Positions 35,099 to 47,989 of a stretch of DNA of 64,000 bases are shown piece after piece. Where the stretch lies: assembly GCA_905331475.1 (NCBI GenBank), contig CAJNYU010000830.1:7641-71640 (forward strand). The letters are read 5' to 3'. A program made the translations under genes and the position numbers. The first letter of the stretch is position 1; every line of letters starts with the position of its first letter. The notes beneath the pieces are model-generated. The model made no database searches and had not been told where the DNA came from. It saw nothing but the letters and a program-made list of their open reading frames with translations. This DNA comes from Rotaria socialis. Lineage: Eukaryota > Rotifera > Eurotatoria > Philodinida > Philodinidae.

Positions 35099-37990
35099 CA
35101 TGTATTTCATTGATTCTAAATTAATTTATCGTTGTATGCATCAATGCCCTTATGGAAGAATATATACATCCATGTAAAACAAAATATGTTTTCATCAATC
35201 AAAGCATCACTGATAATAACACTATTCGACCTTGAGTGCATGTTTATAATTCAATGTAATATATACATATATGACGTATCGAACTATTTGGTATGCGACT
35301 GATCGATTAGAAATTTTTGCAATAGATACGACGTATAGATGGAGAACATGTGATGGTGATAATTAATATCTGATATAAATTGAATAAAAGAGTTGAACGA
35401 AGAACTATTTGTATAACTGAAATTCTGTTGTCATGATTGAATCTGCTGCATTTTCAAATCTCTTTGTAATTGCTAAGAGAAAAACATTTTTTTTACTATT
35501 CACAACTCCCGTAAACACCGACCGATTGTTTTTACGACCAACCCGCAGCATCGAATACTGTCCGGAAACGAGATCAAATATTCGATCTTATTCGTGATTG
35601 TCAAGTTGCATGATATAATTCAGCAATTCATGTAATGTTCAATTTTACCCTGTTTAAATTGATAACTGATAAAAAAAGTATCGCAGTAAAAATTCAGTTC
35701 GAACATAACTCATTCACTTGTAGTGCTTCAACATGTACAGTCATATCTTCAATGATAATGTGTGACATCAGCACAACATATAAATGTACCATAAATCATT
35801 TGATTCGTTGATGTTTTCTTTTGTTGCTGATGATTCAAGGAGCGAAATAATATAATTTAGTATATAAAATAAAGGCGGCCAATGAATTTTAGTTAACTTC
35901 AATTCAAATTAATTAGCGAAGCGTTACACCAATGGAAGATACGATTCGCGAATGAATTTATGATGATCGAGAGAAGTTAATTTGACATTTTCCATCGTAA
36001 ATTTTCACGTTTGTTTAAGAAGTTCTTTATGGTCAATCATTCTCTAAATCCTGTTTATATTAAATAGAAGATTTTCCGAAACTTGTCTCTCACTCACACC
36101 GTCAAGGTGGTTTCCAATAATATGATAGTGGTGTTTTAGTGAATCCCAATTAATTTTGATTTAGATCATTTTTTTTTTTATTACGATAATCATTAGTCAA
36201 TATAATCACATATGTAGACTTGATAGATGAGTATTGAAATGAAGTCATGGAAGAAGTCTGTGTGTGTGTGTGTGTGCCAATAGTTAAATTCCTTCGCTTA
36301 GCATTTCATGTACATTCTTTACAAATAATATGGTGAAGGTGTTCCTGCTAAAAATGAGGAGTCAAATTTCATATCCGATTATGGATTATTCCCGAGGGAG
36401 GTATAAAAAAAACTACACTACAATGCTTCTTAAATACCCAGAGCTCTTAGTAGAATCAAGTTTTGATAAAATTTATTTTTCGCCGGGTCAAAATCAATAT
36501 TGTCTACTATCAGGATAAAAGCAACAGCCAAAAGAATTAGTTTTTTGCATTTTTGTGATATTTATTTTTAACGCTTTAAACGTCAAAAACATAAAGTAGA
36601 AAATGCTACTATTTATTATGGCTTAATCATTACCTTGAAATTATAAATCTTGATCGACAATTCATTTTCAATGATTTTCTCTTACACATATTGGATCTTG
36701 TTTTGCATCATGTTCAATTCCGATTAAAAAAAATCTTAATTGAAAATTCGGCATAGAACTCAAGTTATTATTTGACCCACTGGCTTTTTGTTACTTAAGC
36801 GATAGATCTTTTTTCGAATGATGAGCGTTCGTCGGCTACGAAATCTTTAGATCGGACTTGAATTATAAAAATTTTCATACTATATTTTAGCATTAAATTT
36901 TCTCTAACTTCTTTTTGCTGTGAATCTCAGTCACAACTAAATAAGATTGCAGATAGAGATGCGGCTGCAATATGTAATGTGCTATAGAACAGATCTGATT
37001 GTTCGCGTACAAACAATAGATTCATACAACATCTCGTCCATCATGTTTCAAGGTCACCAGCTGCTTCGATTGTATTATCGGCTATGATTCGTATGATCTT
37101 TGCCAGATATACTTCAGTCAAAGAATTTCTAGCCGACGACTTAATGGATAGTATTCAAATATCTCATTCAATTTCTACAAACTCTACCGTTGTCCGTATG
37201 GTTGTATAAGCATGTAAACTGCCAGCTGACAAAAAATAATGTCTGCACGATTTTTTTCACAGTACTTATTTTTAAAAGAACAGCAAACATTTATAGTTCT
37301 TTAATATCATCAATTAATTTATATTTTATTGAATAGAAATATTTTTTATAGGACATTAGCATTTGAAAGTATGCATGCGCAATTTTCACGATCACAATAA
37401 GTTCCGACGATTCGTCAAGTAATTGACGCATTTGCAAGTCAACACAATGTGACATCAAAAATATGAATCACGTGAGCATGACAGTTATGTTGTTTAAAAA
37501 CACACGAAGAGATGTTCGGCTTTTGTTTTTATCTATCGAAGAGAGACAAGAGTTAGCATATCATCATAATGTCAGCAGAAAACGTATTAATGCAATTTAG
37601 GTCAATACAGCCTTGCAAATTCCTACCAAAAAAAAAATATAAATATCAGCTTAAGATTATTGAAAGATCATGCAGTAAAGTAATATTTTAAATAAAATCG
37701 AGTATTAAGAATAACTTGTTTTCGGATTCTTAATAGTTTACTTAGTTACACAGTCGATTGACTCGAAATCTGCTTATTGGAGACTAAGAATTTCTAGTTG
37801 CTTCTCGTGTTTTGTCTTAAAACTTGTCGAACTCTAGTGCTGAGAGTATTTAACTCTAATATTCGAAATAAAATTTCAGCATTACATAGGAACCGTTTGT
37901 TCTTTCATTACAATAATAATATAAGCAGTTAACATTTTGTTTCTAAACGTAGGCGTGTTATTTCGTCAATTATGCAAATAAAAAGCTTCC
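35099..37990. other. 2.9-kb non-coding stretch
   Basis: No gene supported. A (TG)n run lies at 36259-36276. Confidence 0.5.
36259..36276. repeat. (TG)n microsatellite
   Basis: Nine TG units. Confidence 0.9.
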
Positions 37991-38242
37991 CTAATCGCCC
38001 TTTAAGTTGGTCATAAGGATTATCATCAGAGCATCGACTGTCACAACTTCCGCACAGCATTCCAAAAACAATTCGCTAGCATCAGTCAGCTTAAAATTCA
38101 GGCAAGATTTTATCTTATGAATCTTGGCAAGTCCTAGGTAGAAAGTTTTCTCACTCGCTACTCCGATCGTCACATCGGATAAAGCACTGATCTCGTTGGC
38201 AAGCTTATTGAAATGTGTTTTAAATGCGCGATCTGTTTTCAT
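37991..38242 (-). CDS. small hypothetical frame
   Basis: An 83-residue frame with an ATG start (KTDRAFKTHFNKLANEISAL...) and a composition like a real protein: an amphipathic helix, then a hydrophobic end (VDALMIILMTNL). No domain is recognised. It is preceded on its strand by an A-run of about 16 (38251-38266). It may be an isolated exon or fragment of a larger gene, or chance. Confidence 0.25.
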   Translation of the reverse strand: MKTDRAFKTHFNKLANEISALSDVTIGVASEKTFYLGLAKIHKIKSCLNFKLTDASELFLECCAEVVTVDALMIILMTNLKGD

Positions 38243-38586
38243 CTTGCGCGTTTTTTTTTTTTTTTTCTATAAAAGAAAGTTACACACACTTCACTCAATC
38301 TTTGTACACACATATATAAGGAAAAGACAAGAAAAACTGTACGAGTGCGTGTATGGTTTAGGTTAATCCAACGCGGTAAATAAGCGATATTGAGAACGCA
38401 TCTTCTACATATGCAAAAAGACAAAAAGAAGAAAGAAAAAGAAAATTGTTTATATGAACAGAAACGAAAGTGAAAGAAGACAAACAAAGAAAAAACGAAA
38501 AAAAAAGAAACACTCTTTCGTCTTCCAGAAATAAATAATAAAGTATACAATGTCTTATAATTTCTCGGTTTTTTTTCAATTGTTTT

Positions 38587-39712
38587 CTAGATTCTTCGGA
38601 CGCGTTCAGCTTGTACAACTGGCATATTTTTACGAATTTCATTTTGACCATGCTCTTTATAATCAAATGTGCAGTCGTGTTCATTTGCATAACGATGTAT
38701 TGGACAAAATTGACCACCACAACGACAGTCGAATCCTAAAAATCGCACAGAAAATTTGATTACTTCTTTAGATCTAATTTTACGAAAAGAACACTCATTC
38801 GAACCGAAACAACTCGGCCTTGCATATGTAATTTTATTAGATAGAATAAAAAGTCTCTTATAGATTAATGTCATTTTCAAGTGGCTCTCTAAATATCTTC
38901 CCGTTTTTCTTGTTATGAAAATCTTAAATGAAGCACAACAAACTGTTCTTCTTATTTCAGTGTGTAATTCTTACCGGTTAGTCCAAGTTTTTTGTTACAT
39001 GATGGCCAAGTACATCGACTACGTTTCTTCTTATCAACACTTGATGCCGTCAATGGTGACATTGATTCAGCTCCTATAATGAAAGAAAACAAACAAGAAT
39101 ATAAATCTTGCTCAATTATAGAACACTACCTAGTGAACCAGTTTCCATAACAGAAAGTGAAATATTGGAATCTTTTTTACCCGGAATATCTATACTTCTT
39201 GAAATGTTCATTGGCATTGTGGGAGTAGATATGACACGAGTAAGAAGACTAGCGGATGATTCATGTATAGATTGATCAGTAGTTTCTTTTGTTGTTTCTA
39301 ATTGTTCTTCAGCAGCCGAAGCTGATTCACTGTTATCGTCGTCCATTTTATTCACTGTTTGATCAATAATGCTATTCGGAAGGTCATTATCTTCATCCAT
39401 ATGGCCGACAACTTCATCTTGGTCATCTCGCATCGATTTTTCATCGTCTATAGATGTGTTCGGTAGAAGTGTTTGAGACGATGATACGGAAGGATTAGAA
39501 GTATAAAAACCTTCAAAAAGAAAAAGTTAACAACAATGTTTCTTAACATAAAAAGATTTCAACATACTATTACATGAATTCGTTCTTCCAGTGGTCAATG
39601 AACAGCTAACATGTTCACGGTAGCATTTTGAACACATTCCTTCAAACTGGGATGAACCATAAAATCCGCAATTATTTGTACAAAATGTCGGGTTGGATTC
39701 CGGTTGCTCCAT
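38587..39712 (-). CDS. A20/AN1 zinc-finger protein (ZFAND5/6-like)
   Basis: Four exons (39712-39568, 39510-39130, 39073-38975, 38735-38587) join in frame to 257 aa. Exon 1 carries the A20 finger: C11, C15, C27 and C30 in CTNNCGFYGSSQFEGMCSKC. Exon 2 is an acidic, Ser/Thr-rich linker. Exons 3-4 carry the AN1 finger, RCTWPSCNKKLGLTGFDCRC then FCPIHRYANEHDCTFDY, with the Cys/His spacing of the family. The end NMPVVQAERVRRI matches the conserved final residues of ZFAND5/6. Family members bind ubiquitin through A20 and act in stress response, NF-kB signalling and proteasome delivery. The linker is longer than in vertebrate ZFAND5/6 (about 210 aa). Cytosolic/nuclear. Confidence 0.93.
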
Positions 39713-39734
39713 GTGGCGCTCAATGAATGAATAG

Positions 39735-39773
39735 ATATATATATATATATATATATGAGTGTGTGTGTGTGTG
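39735..39773. repeat. (AT)n and (GT)n microsatellites
   Basis: Eleven AT units (39735-39756) followed by about seven GT units (39759-39773), just upstream of the A20/AN1 gene start. Confidence 0.9.
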
Positions 39774-42419
39774 ATGAACGATGTCTACGCGATTTCAGGT
39801 GTGTATAGGCAACAGCTTGACTTAATTTAATGAAAGAACGTTCTAAATTTAAAAATATATATATTGTTTTAATAAATTTCAAGTGATGATAAAAAGTGAT
39901 TTACTCAATAGGAAAGATGATGAAATGATAGATTGAAGCTAAAATAAGAACAGTCTAGAATACAATGGAAAAACATAACTTGATAAGCTACAAACGAAAC
40001 TAGATAGTTTCTATTTATTTAATAAATCGGCATATGTGTAGAAAGTAACATTGTATCCTTAGAGTACTGATTCACGAGGAAAAACAGAGGTAGAGACGTA
40101 AATAAAGGAAGAAAAGAAACGTTTTTTTTTCTTCTATTATTGACTCAGGGTGCGAAGCAACAAAGAACGAAAACAATCTGGTATTTAGCTATTTCAATCA
40201 AGGTCATAGAACAAAAAAAAGAAAAACTAAACTTTTCACTGTTTGTTTTCCATTATGTTAAACTGAAAAAAGAAATCAATTAATGATAGCGAAAACAAAA
40301 AACATAAAATTTGATTTTTAAGATTCTCGTGTTTTCTTCATTAGAAAAACAGCTAGATTGTTGCAGAAAAGGCCAAAGTTCACTAGTAGTTCTCAGGTGA
40401 TATAACGCACGTAGGTTCAACGACGCAAAACATTAGGAATAAATAAGTTTAACGATATTTTATACATATGAGAACGAATATACGTAGAAAGATAAAGACA
40501 GCGCAAAAAACACACTTGAATCACATGTGATCAACCATTTGATAAGCAAAACTACCTTCACCATGATGTTAGATCAATGACAGAAATCCAACTCTTCAAT
40601 GTTTTCTTAGATTATATCAAATAAAAGTAAAGAAATTCAGTTGAAAATTGAAGATAATAGGTGAAAGTTAGTTTCTAAATTAAAAAAAATCAATTTAACA
40701 TAGGTTACACTCATATGTAACCATTTATTTTGATGTCGCAATAGATCAATCGATCATCGATAGAGGGCGGTAAAAACCATCAAACATTTCTCTGACGTGT
40801 ACATCAAGTGACATTCTGACTAATATCTATAACAGTTTTACGATCCTGAATCAAGTCAGAAAAGTCTTAAAATTATTCTTATGTATATTCTATAGCTCTG
40901 AAGTGCATAGAATAGTACAGAAATTTGGACTTTTTGTACAAGATTGATGACTTAGCTTGAAAATTTTCTTATTCTAGATAAAGAACTTTTTTCCGTTTTG
41001 AGGCATCGAAGATAATAAGTCATATATATATGTACTGATTATTGTAGGCAGGATTAGAAAGTGATACTCTTGATTAGAGTATGCTTGCAGTTTTGAACTT
41101 TTTTTATAAATTTAGATTGCCGTAGTCTTGAGATTTCCACATCAAATAATCATGCCTAGAAGGCACACAGTGTCATAAAACACATGTAGATATTAAAAAA
41201 CAAAACTCACAATTGTGAGATGTTAGACACATGTGGCAAAAATTAATCTTGTCATAATCGAAATATTCACACTTGAAGCATGAGAAAGCACACAACTGTA
41301 ATTCTCATCGTTCTCCGGCATGAACTCAACTAAATATTTTATGACGGTGACTAAAGAATTGATAAATGTCATTTTTACACTTTCGACGAGGATAGTTGGT
41401 ACGTTTTTGAAAATAGTATCATTATTCTTACTTCACTAAAACAAATGAGCAACATTCCAAGGAAAGCCTTTAAATAGGTGAATATTTTTAATTATGTACA
41501 GTAAAAAAAGACACCGACAACTAGCCATGGTTATTTATAATAGATCAGTTGAAATCTCAATTACTTGGTTATTTTAGTGTCTCATGATAGAGCAGTGTGG
41601 CACGCAATCAATCAATAATTAATCTCTAGTTTAAGTGAGCGTTTATCGTTTTTGATATTTTGCTCATGATCTAATCAGGATTTGATACTACCAACAATTA
41701 TCCTACTGATTGGTTTTTTTTCTCTGATACTTTTAGGCATATTGCTTGCTTGTGGAACTTTCAAGAAAAAATAAATAAAATACTTCAAAGATGAAATTCT
41801 TGAGCCTAGAACTAAAAGTCTACCGTGGATATGAAATACGATATTCTGTTTTTTTGACTTTCGATATGATTAGGGCGGCTTGTTTTTAATTTTTATATAT
41901 TCTGGCAATTTGTTTGAAGGATTTTCTGTTTTATTGTGACTGTTTTTGTCTTTCTGTTATGTATCTTATTCCTTCACGTCGAAGATTTTTAATTCAACAA
42001 GAGATAAATTAAATATTCTGAAAGATCGGTTATGTGCACAATATAGCGATGTGAATAGTTTATACAATAATTCAGTACACGAATAGTTAGATCGATATTG
42101 AACTACAAATTTCCATTAGGCAGATAATATGTGACTTTCAGATTTCCAAAATCAAACTTCACAAGCTAATAGTGAGAGTTTATCATCTGACGTTTAATTC
42201 TAGAAAACTTCTCTATCATAAATTTGTTCATAGTTTATCATCAAACAGCATTACAATGATACTAAGTAAGTGTGCTGTAAGGCCTATGAGGTGAATTCAT
42301 TTCTATTGATCCATTCATCATCAGACCTCCGTTTAAAAGCTAACGCTTTTACTGAAGTCCTAAAGATCTAATGAGATGTCTGCCAAAGGAAAAACAGGTA
42401 AACCTTTTGTTTTCTCAAA
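39774..42419. other. 2.6-kb non-coding stretch
   Basis: Only stop-rich AT-rich sequence. The first few hundred bases should include the promoter of the A20/AN1 gene. Confidence 0.5.
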
Positions 42420-42876
42420 CACATAAGTCATCATTTAAAATGAAGACACACTACAGCTGTGAATGTTGACCCTATCTTTTTCAAGAAGCTGACTCTTCGT
42501 GATTGACTTCCCCGATATGATGATAATTGAGTACGAATGCTATAATTATTACTTTTAGTTGCACTAAAGAACTGCTCTATGCATGATTGCTTTACAATTA
42601 AAGGAAATGCGCGACGCAGTCACTTTGATAATAAGTATTTATATTAAAAATATTTGAGAAAGTAAATAAGCCAATCAGAGTACTGTACCGATATAAGCAC
42701 TCGTTCTATCCTAGTTAATGTACATAACGACTTTCTTCTCATTGCCATGTTGTTTCTCGTTCTCTCTGGTTGAGTGACGCGCCCCGGAGAAAGAGCGTGT
42801 ATCTATAAAAGGAGAAGGATGGTTGAAATAAAGCAGTTCGATATCACGATAAAATATCTCGTATCGTTACAAGTAC

Positions 42877-42885
42877 TATATAAAG
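42877..42885 (+). promoter_or_regulatory. TATA box of NTF2-like gene A
   Basis: tatataaag is conserved with unit B (46058-46066). About 65 bp downstream both units have a donor-like gtaagt/gtatgt after attcga (42950, 46133). That suggests a short untranslated first exon and a 5' UTR intron ending at ttgtttag (43801-43802). A second TATA-like tataaaagg lies at 42804-42812 in unit A only. Confidence 0.55.
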
Positions 42886-43818
42886 CAGTCGACAGTTTAT
42901 ACTTTTATTGTGGGAAACATTTTTCAATTCAGTACACATCATTATTCGAGTAAGTTACCGAGGTTCGTTTTAAAACTGCTCTCTGTTTACAATCAACATT
43001 GGCGCACTATCATATTAAAAGAGTAAAATCTCATACTTTTCAGCAGAATAACTTATTCAATAGATAGAGAAACCAATACAGAAAAGGTTATATTTCGAGC
43101 CTAGAATATTTTCGGTCAGAAGATTATGAATTAGTACGGAAGCAAACAGCAAAAACAAAACGAAATATCACCAGGTGCAGATGCCAAAGATTAGATATTG
43201 ACAAATGAATTACTGACGTGCAAAGAAACGTCGACTGTCCAAACATTCATCTACTGATTTTAGGCTTTACTTTTTTTTCAATCGCAAAAATATACGAGTA
43301 CATACTGGACTAAAACTGGAATTTACTTTTGTGTTTTCGTTAGGATTACCTTACACGTATATAAGGTTTATGATCATTCGTTGAATTTTCGTATGTGTGC
43401 GCGTCCTATACTCTGATAGTAGCTGAGACATATCGTGATGTCATTCACGTGAGATTGATTCTTCTGTTATTTTGAGCTTTTGCATGTAATGAAGTTTTCA
43501 CATTTGATATGAATATCAAACTTAGTGCGTGTTAATGGATTGAAGACATCGATGAACCTATAGATTATTATTCGTGAGCTTTGTTAGAAGAACGAGATCT
43601 GTGCATTCCAAAAAGAAATTAGATCGTATAGGATTTCTTTTGCTACTATTTGAGTTTTAATTAAAAATCGCGTGAGAAGCGTACAATAGTCCTAAAAAAT
43701 CTTTTTACGCATACTGGCCATTATGTCCAGTAACCTGTTCCTACGATGTGATTTTGTCTTTTTAGTATAGTACCAATAAAACACAGGATTGTATTTGTTT
43801 AGATTTCACAGAGAAGCT

Positions 43819-44157
43819 ATGTCGACACCAGTTCAAAGTGTTTTGGAGAAAGGCAATCGATTAAAGCTCTTATGGAAATCAAAGCAGATAGACGAGCTTT
43901 TGGCGGATGGATATGCACCTGATGCTCGTCTTGTAGATCACGGCACGACTCACAAAGGCCACGAAGAACTGAAGAAAATATTCGAAAAGTTTATGGACGA
44001 AGGTAGCGACTACACTATCGTTGATACAACAGCCGTTTCAGATGATTGTGTCACGCAAAGATACAAACCTGAATGTGAAAGTGTAATTTCAACATGTACA
44101 GCCACATGGAATAAGATCAACGGTGATTGGAAAATAACTCTTGAAGATTGGAATTAA
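43819..44157 (+). CDS. NTF2/SnoaL-like small protein A
   Basis: A 112-aa protein from the ATG at 43819 (MSTPVQSVLEKGNRLKLLWK). The frame extends upstream without ATG only through a probable splice acceptor (ttgtttag). The pattern LWKSKQIDELLADGYAPDARLVDHG...KGHEELKKIFEKFM...WNKINGDWKITLEDWN fits the SnoaL-like/DUF4440 branch of the NTF2 fold: an N-terminal helix, a D-A-x-L/V-x-D strand, a G-x-x-x-I helix and a final G-x-W-K-I strand. These cone-shaped domains bind small ligands or form dimers in many unrelated enzymes and scaffolds; the role here is unknown. No signal peptide. Tandem paralogue at 47651, about 60% similar by eye. Confidence 0.75.
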   Translation: MSTPVQSVLEKGNRLKLLWKSKQIDELLADGYAPDARLVDHGTTHKGHEELKKIFEKFMDEGSDYTIVDTTAVSDDCVTQRYKPECESVISTCTATWNKINGDWKITLEDWN

Positions 44158-45799
44158 AAACAATGTTGAATGGTCATCCACAGAACTCATCGAAATTCAT
44201 ATTTAACCTAACATTTTTTTAAACTTGTTGCATTCTGTCACATCATCATAGAAATTGTCATTAATATGTGTGTTTGACAAGTGGAGTGATGATATGATAG
44301 AATGAAATAAGTAATAATATTTACTCGCTCACTAGTATAGTTGAAATCATATATTTAATATCATTAAAATATATAACAGACCGATTATAGTATATTCTAT
44401 ACAATTGAGAGAAAATTTATCATCCTCAGACAAGGAGTTTCTGATGATTCAAGTCATATTATGTGGCACCTATATAAAAAAAACACCGAATTATGAGAAA
44501 TTCTGAATGTATTTTGCTACCGTAAACTTCTTTTGGAGAACTGCGCTGAGATTCAGAAGACGAATTGCATTCTCGATGTTCAAAACGAAGTATTTCAGAT
44601 AATGAACTTGAAAGAAGTCGGTTCTTTTATGTCTATCTAATTGAAAAAGGAGCGAAAGAAGCAAAGACTCTTTAAATGAATATGCACAAACACTGATACA
44701 GGCCAACCTCACTGACTAAAACACATATTGTGAGTTTCAAAACGCTTGAAAGATGCGACTGTTAACGGCAGCAAAGAGCCATAGTATAACAGATACTAGA
44801 GTACAAGTGAAACATTTTTGAAATATCCAACAAGACCCGTTTATCCAAAAAAAAAATGCATCATTCGTTTCGTAATTCCTCTAACAAGCTTTTGGGTAAG
44901 CAACAAACGAAATATGAAATTCACATTCGTTTGTTTTCGCACATTATGATGTGACATCTTCGGAAGAAAAAAAGCCGCATTTAGTTCAAACAAATTGGTA
45001 AGCAGAATGTACATCGCCAACTTTTATCGTCTATCGGTTCGTATGAACAATCTAATTGATCCATTCTATCACAAACATCTAAATGAAAACATATTAATCA
45101 GATTTAGCGAAAAAATCAAATTAACATTTTAAATCAGGAGGAAGTGATATCTGCATATTGATCAAGTAATGAGTAGACACCATCGATTGTCAAACGTCGA
45201 GTCCGAAATTAAATGAAATCAGTTTCGTATTGATTAAAATACCTGATACTGTTTGGCAGATTCAAAGATTTTGTTCACCGAATCTATAACCAGAACTACA
45301 TTAAACCGTTAAAAGTCGTGCTATGCAATTTCTTATCGATTCATGAAAAAACCATTACATGCTCTTGTCATAGTAACTTCGCTGATATTGTCTAAATCGT
45401 GCTTCTGATGCTGATTGATATTTATATTCGAAAAGCGAAGAAATTATAAGCACTATGTTAAAAAATGTATTGTATTCTATTTGATTTATATAAACAGTAG
45501 AGTTGAATTCCTTACGTTTCCAAATCCCGGAGAGGTTTCATTGATTTTTATGCCAATCAATATTTGCGATATCACAAGGTTAACCTTGATTCTGCTAATC
45601 AGTGATTCTAGTTTTCTATTGGTACGATCGAGCTAATGGCGAAAATGGAAACGAGTGGAGATTCTTATCGTGTTGAAAGTAACAGATAAATGAAGCTCCC
45701 TCAATACACTTTGATAAATTGATACGGATCTAAAAGCCTTCAGCACAATTTATAACTGTGAAGGTAAACGGCTGAAGTCAGTACGTAGGCAAGTAGATG
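44158..45799. other. 3' part of unit A and junction
   Basis: No gene supported. It carries the 3' flank of gene A, with the unit boundary near 45330 and non-duplicated sequence until about 45800. Confidence 0.45.
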
Positions 45800-46057
45800 G
45801 CCATCATTGAAAATGAAGAGAACACAGCTGTGAATGTCAGCTACATACAAATATACCTAACCAACCGCCAATTGGCTCTTCGTGATGTTAATTAGGTGCG
45901 AACGGTATGATCGTTAACTTTGAGGACACTATGAAATTTCTCTATGCATGATTGTTTCACTATTAAAGAAAATGTGCGATGCAATCACTGTGACAAGAAA
46001 CGTTGATCAGAAGAATATTCGAGAAAGTAAATAGAAAATGACATCAAATCAGAAAGC

Positions 46058-46066
46058 TATATAAAG
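46058..46066 (+). promoter_or_regulatory. TATA box of NTF2-like gene B
   Basis: tatataaag in the same position relative to the following donor site (46133) as in unit A. Confidence 0.55.
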
Positions 46067-47650
46067 CGATCGTTAGCGTGTAGCTTTATATCGTGAGAAA
46101 ACGTCTGCGCTTCAATTCACATTATAATTCGAGTATGTATTGAGGGTCGTTTTAAAACTACTCTCTGTTTACAATTAACATTGAAGCAGTATTATACAAG
46201 AAAGATGTTATTTTGCTAATGTGACGGGAGAGGGCTGGCAAAGGCCCAGAAAATGTCCATTTCCCGAAAAGTCGTCTGACATTATGAAGGATATTACTTA
46301 TCGCGCAAAACCAGGACCTTTCTCTATCACTGATGATATATTCGTAGTATTTCAAGCGGACCTTTCATGGGATTTTTCATCAGTGGCGAGTTAACGAATG
46401 AATATTTTGGAATAAAGTATGGGAGAGAGATGGTTTTAAAATCGTTTTTGGAATTATGAAATGTTTTCAGTCAGCAGAAAATTTAGATGTTCTGGTTAAG
46501 TCCGTCAGAATGAACACTAGAATGATTCTCATTCATTAATTTATATAGAGAAGAATGAGAATCGAGTTAAGACTGATATCTAATTTGCGTAAATGTAACA
46601 GCGATTCGGGTTTGCATTTTTTATGTAATGTTTGTGTTTTATAGGTGCTATTTTTCAGCGATGAAGAATCGGATAGTATGAATATATGCCTCGAAGCACA
46701 GCAGGAAAGAAAAGAGAAAGATCTGATGTATTGAATGAAAATATTCATTGAAATAAAATTTCCGAGTCGTTCGCACAGAAATTTCGTTCTCGTATATTTG
46801 CTTTAATTTGTCTTTATGATATAAGGATGAGTAATCTTTTTTTTTTATAAAAAGAAAAATGTCTAATCTTTTTTAAATTAAAAATAAATAAGACCTTTCT
46901 TTTAAAAAAATGTTGATAGAGATGCATATATAATTTATTCGTTTGGTTTGTATTGCACCAAATCTGTGCTATGTGCATGTGAATGAATTCGTTGAAGTGA
47001 AAGGAAAATTCCGTTACAGAACAGAAAAGTTCGCTGGAGAAAGGAAAGATCCGTTTGCCGTCTATTCATGTTTTGCCTTTCTTTTAGCTACTTATATATG
47101 TATATGTATATGATTTTTCACGAGGTATGTAAGGTCCTACATATAGCTATGGGACTTTTCGAAAAGTGGGCATTTTTTTTAGATCTTTGACAATGCCGGA
47201 CGGGGAACCCCAGATTATACATATGAACTGGAAGTAGTTGTTAAACTATGTGGGTGTGCGTAGGGTATATTTTGGTTATAGTTGAGACATAGTTTGGCGT
47301 CATATATGTGACATCGATTGTTATATTCTAATGAAATCCCTGCATTCATTCCGAATCAAATATCTAGTTCGTCAGATTTTATTCGAAAAGAGACTTACTG
47401 ATCTTCTTTAAAATCGTTTATTCGTCAGAGTGCGTCAAGGAAAGTTGACGCATTGATATAGAATCAATACTTGACCGGAATGAAAAGATATCTATTCGTA
47501 AACAAATGGGAAACACACTAAATGTCTAAAACCTGCATCTACTCATATTTGTCATAATGTCTCGTGAACTATTGCTGCAATATAGTTTTACTTTTTATGA
47601 ACTACTAATAAAGTACAGAATTGCATTTGTTTAGATTTCACAGAGAACCT

Positions 47651-47989
47651 ATGTCGACACCAGTTCAAATTGTTAACGAGAAAGCTCAGCAGTTGTTGTT
47701 ACTATGGAAATCAAAGGAGATAGACAAAATTTTGGCGACTGCATATGCACCTGATGCTAGTATTGTAGATGAAGGTATCATCTACAAAGGTCACGTAGAA
47801 ATCAAGAAGCTATTTGAACAGCAAGGAAACTCAGAAGACGCACCGATTCCAACTGATACGACAGCTATTTCTGACGATTGCATCATACAAACATTGAAAG
47901 GTGAATTTCAAGGCTCGCCGGTAGTAATCAAAATCACATGGAATAAGATCGGTGGTGATTGGAAAATAACTCATGAAGCTTGGAGCTAA
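47651..47989 (+). CDS. NTF2/SnoaL-like small protein B
   Basis: A 112-aa paralogue of the gene at 43819, starting MSTPVQIVNEKAQQLLLLWK with the same upstream acceptor (ttgtttag, ending 47634). The core pattern is kept: APDASIVDEG, KGHVEIKKLFEQ, ITWNKIGGDWKITHEAWS. Substitutions are spread over the whole protein while length and frame are unchanged, which argues that both copies are under selection to encode protein. Function unknown, as for copy A. Confidence 0.75.
   Translation: MSTPVQIVNEKAQQLLLLWKSKEIDKILATAYAPDASIVDEGIIYKGHVEIKKLFEQQGNSEDAPIPTDTTAISDDCIIQTLKGEFQGSPVVIKITWNKIGGDWKITHEAWS

Larger units (their letters stand above)
42420..45330. repeat. tandem duplication, unit A
   Basis: Collinear with unit B (about 45800-49670). 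Shared landmarks in order: acacagctgtgaatgt-like start, atgcatgattg, tatataaag, the NTF2-like gene, and the end segment gtcaaacgtcgagtccgaaa then accagaact. The units have diverged by many substitutions and indels outside the gene. Confidence 0.8.

Noticed and set aside
39595..39882. 95-aa minus-strand frame over the A20 exon
   Set aside because: Out of frame with the A20 finger, and it includes translated (AT)n and (GT)n repeat.
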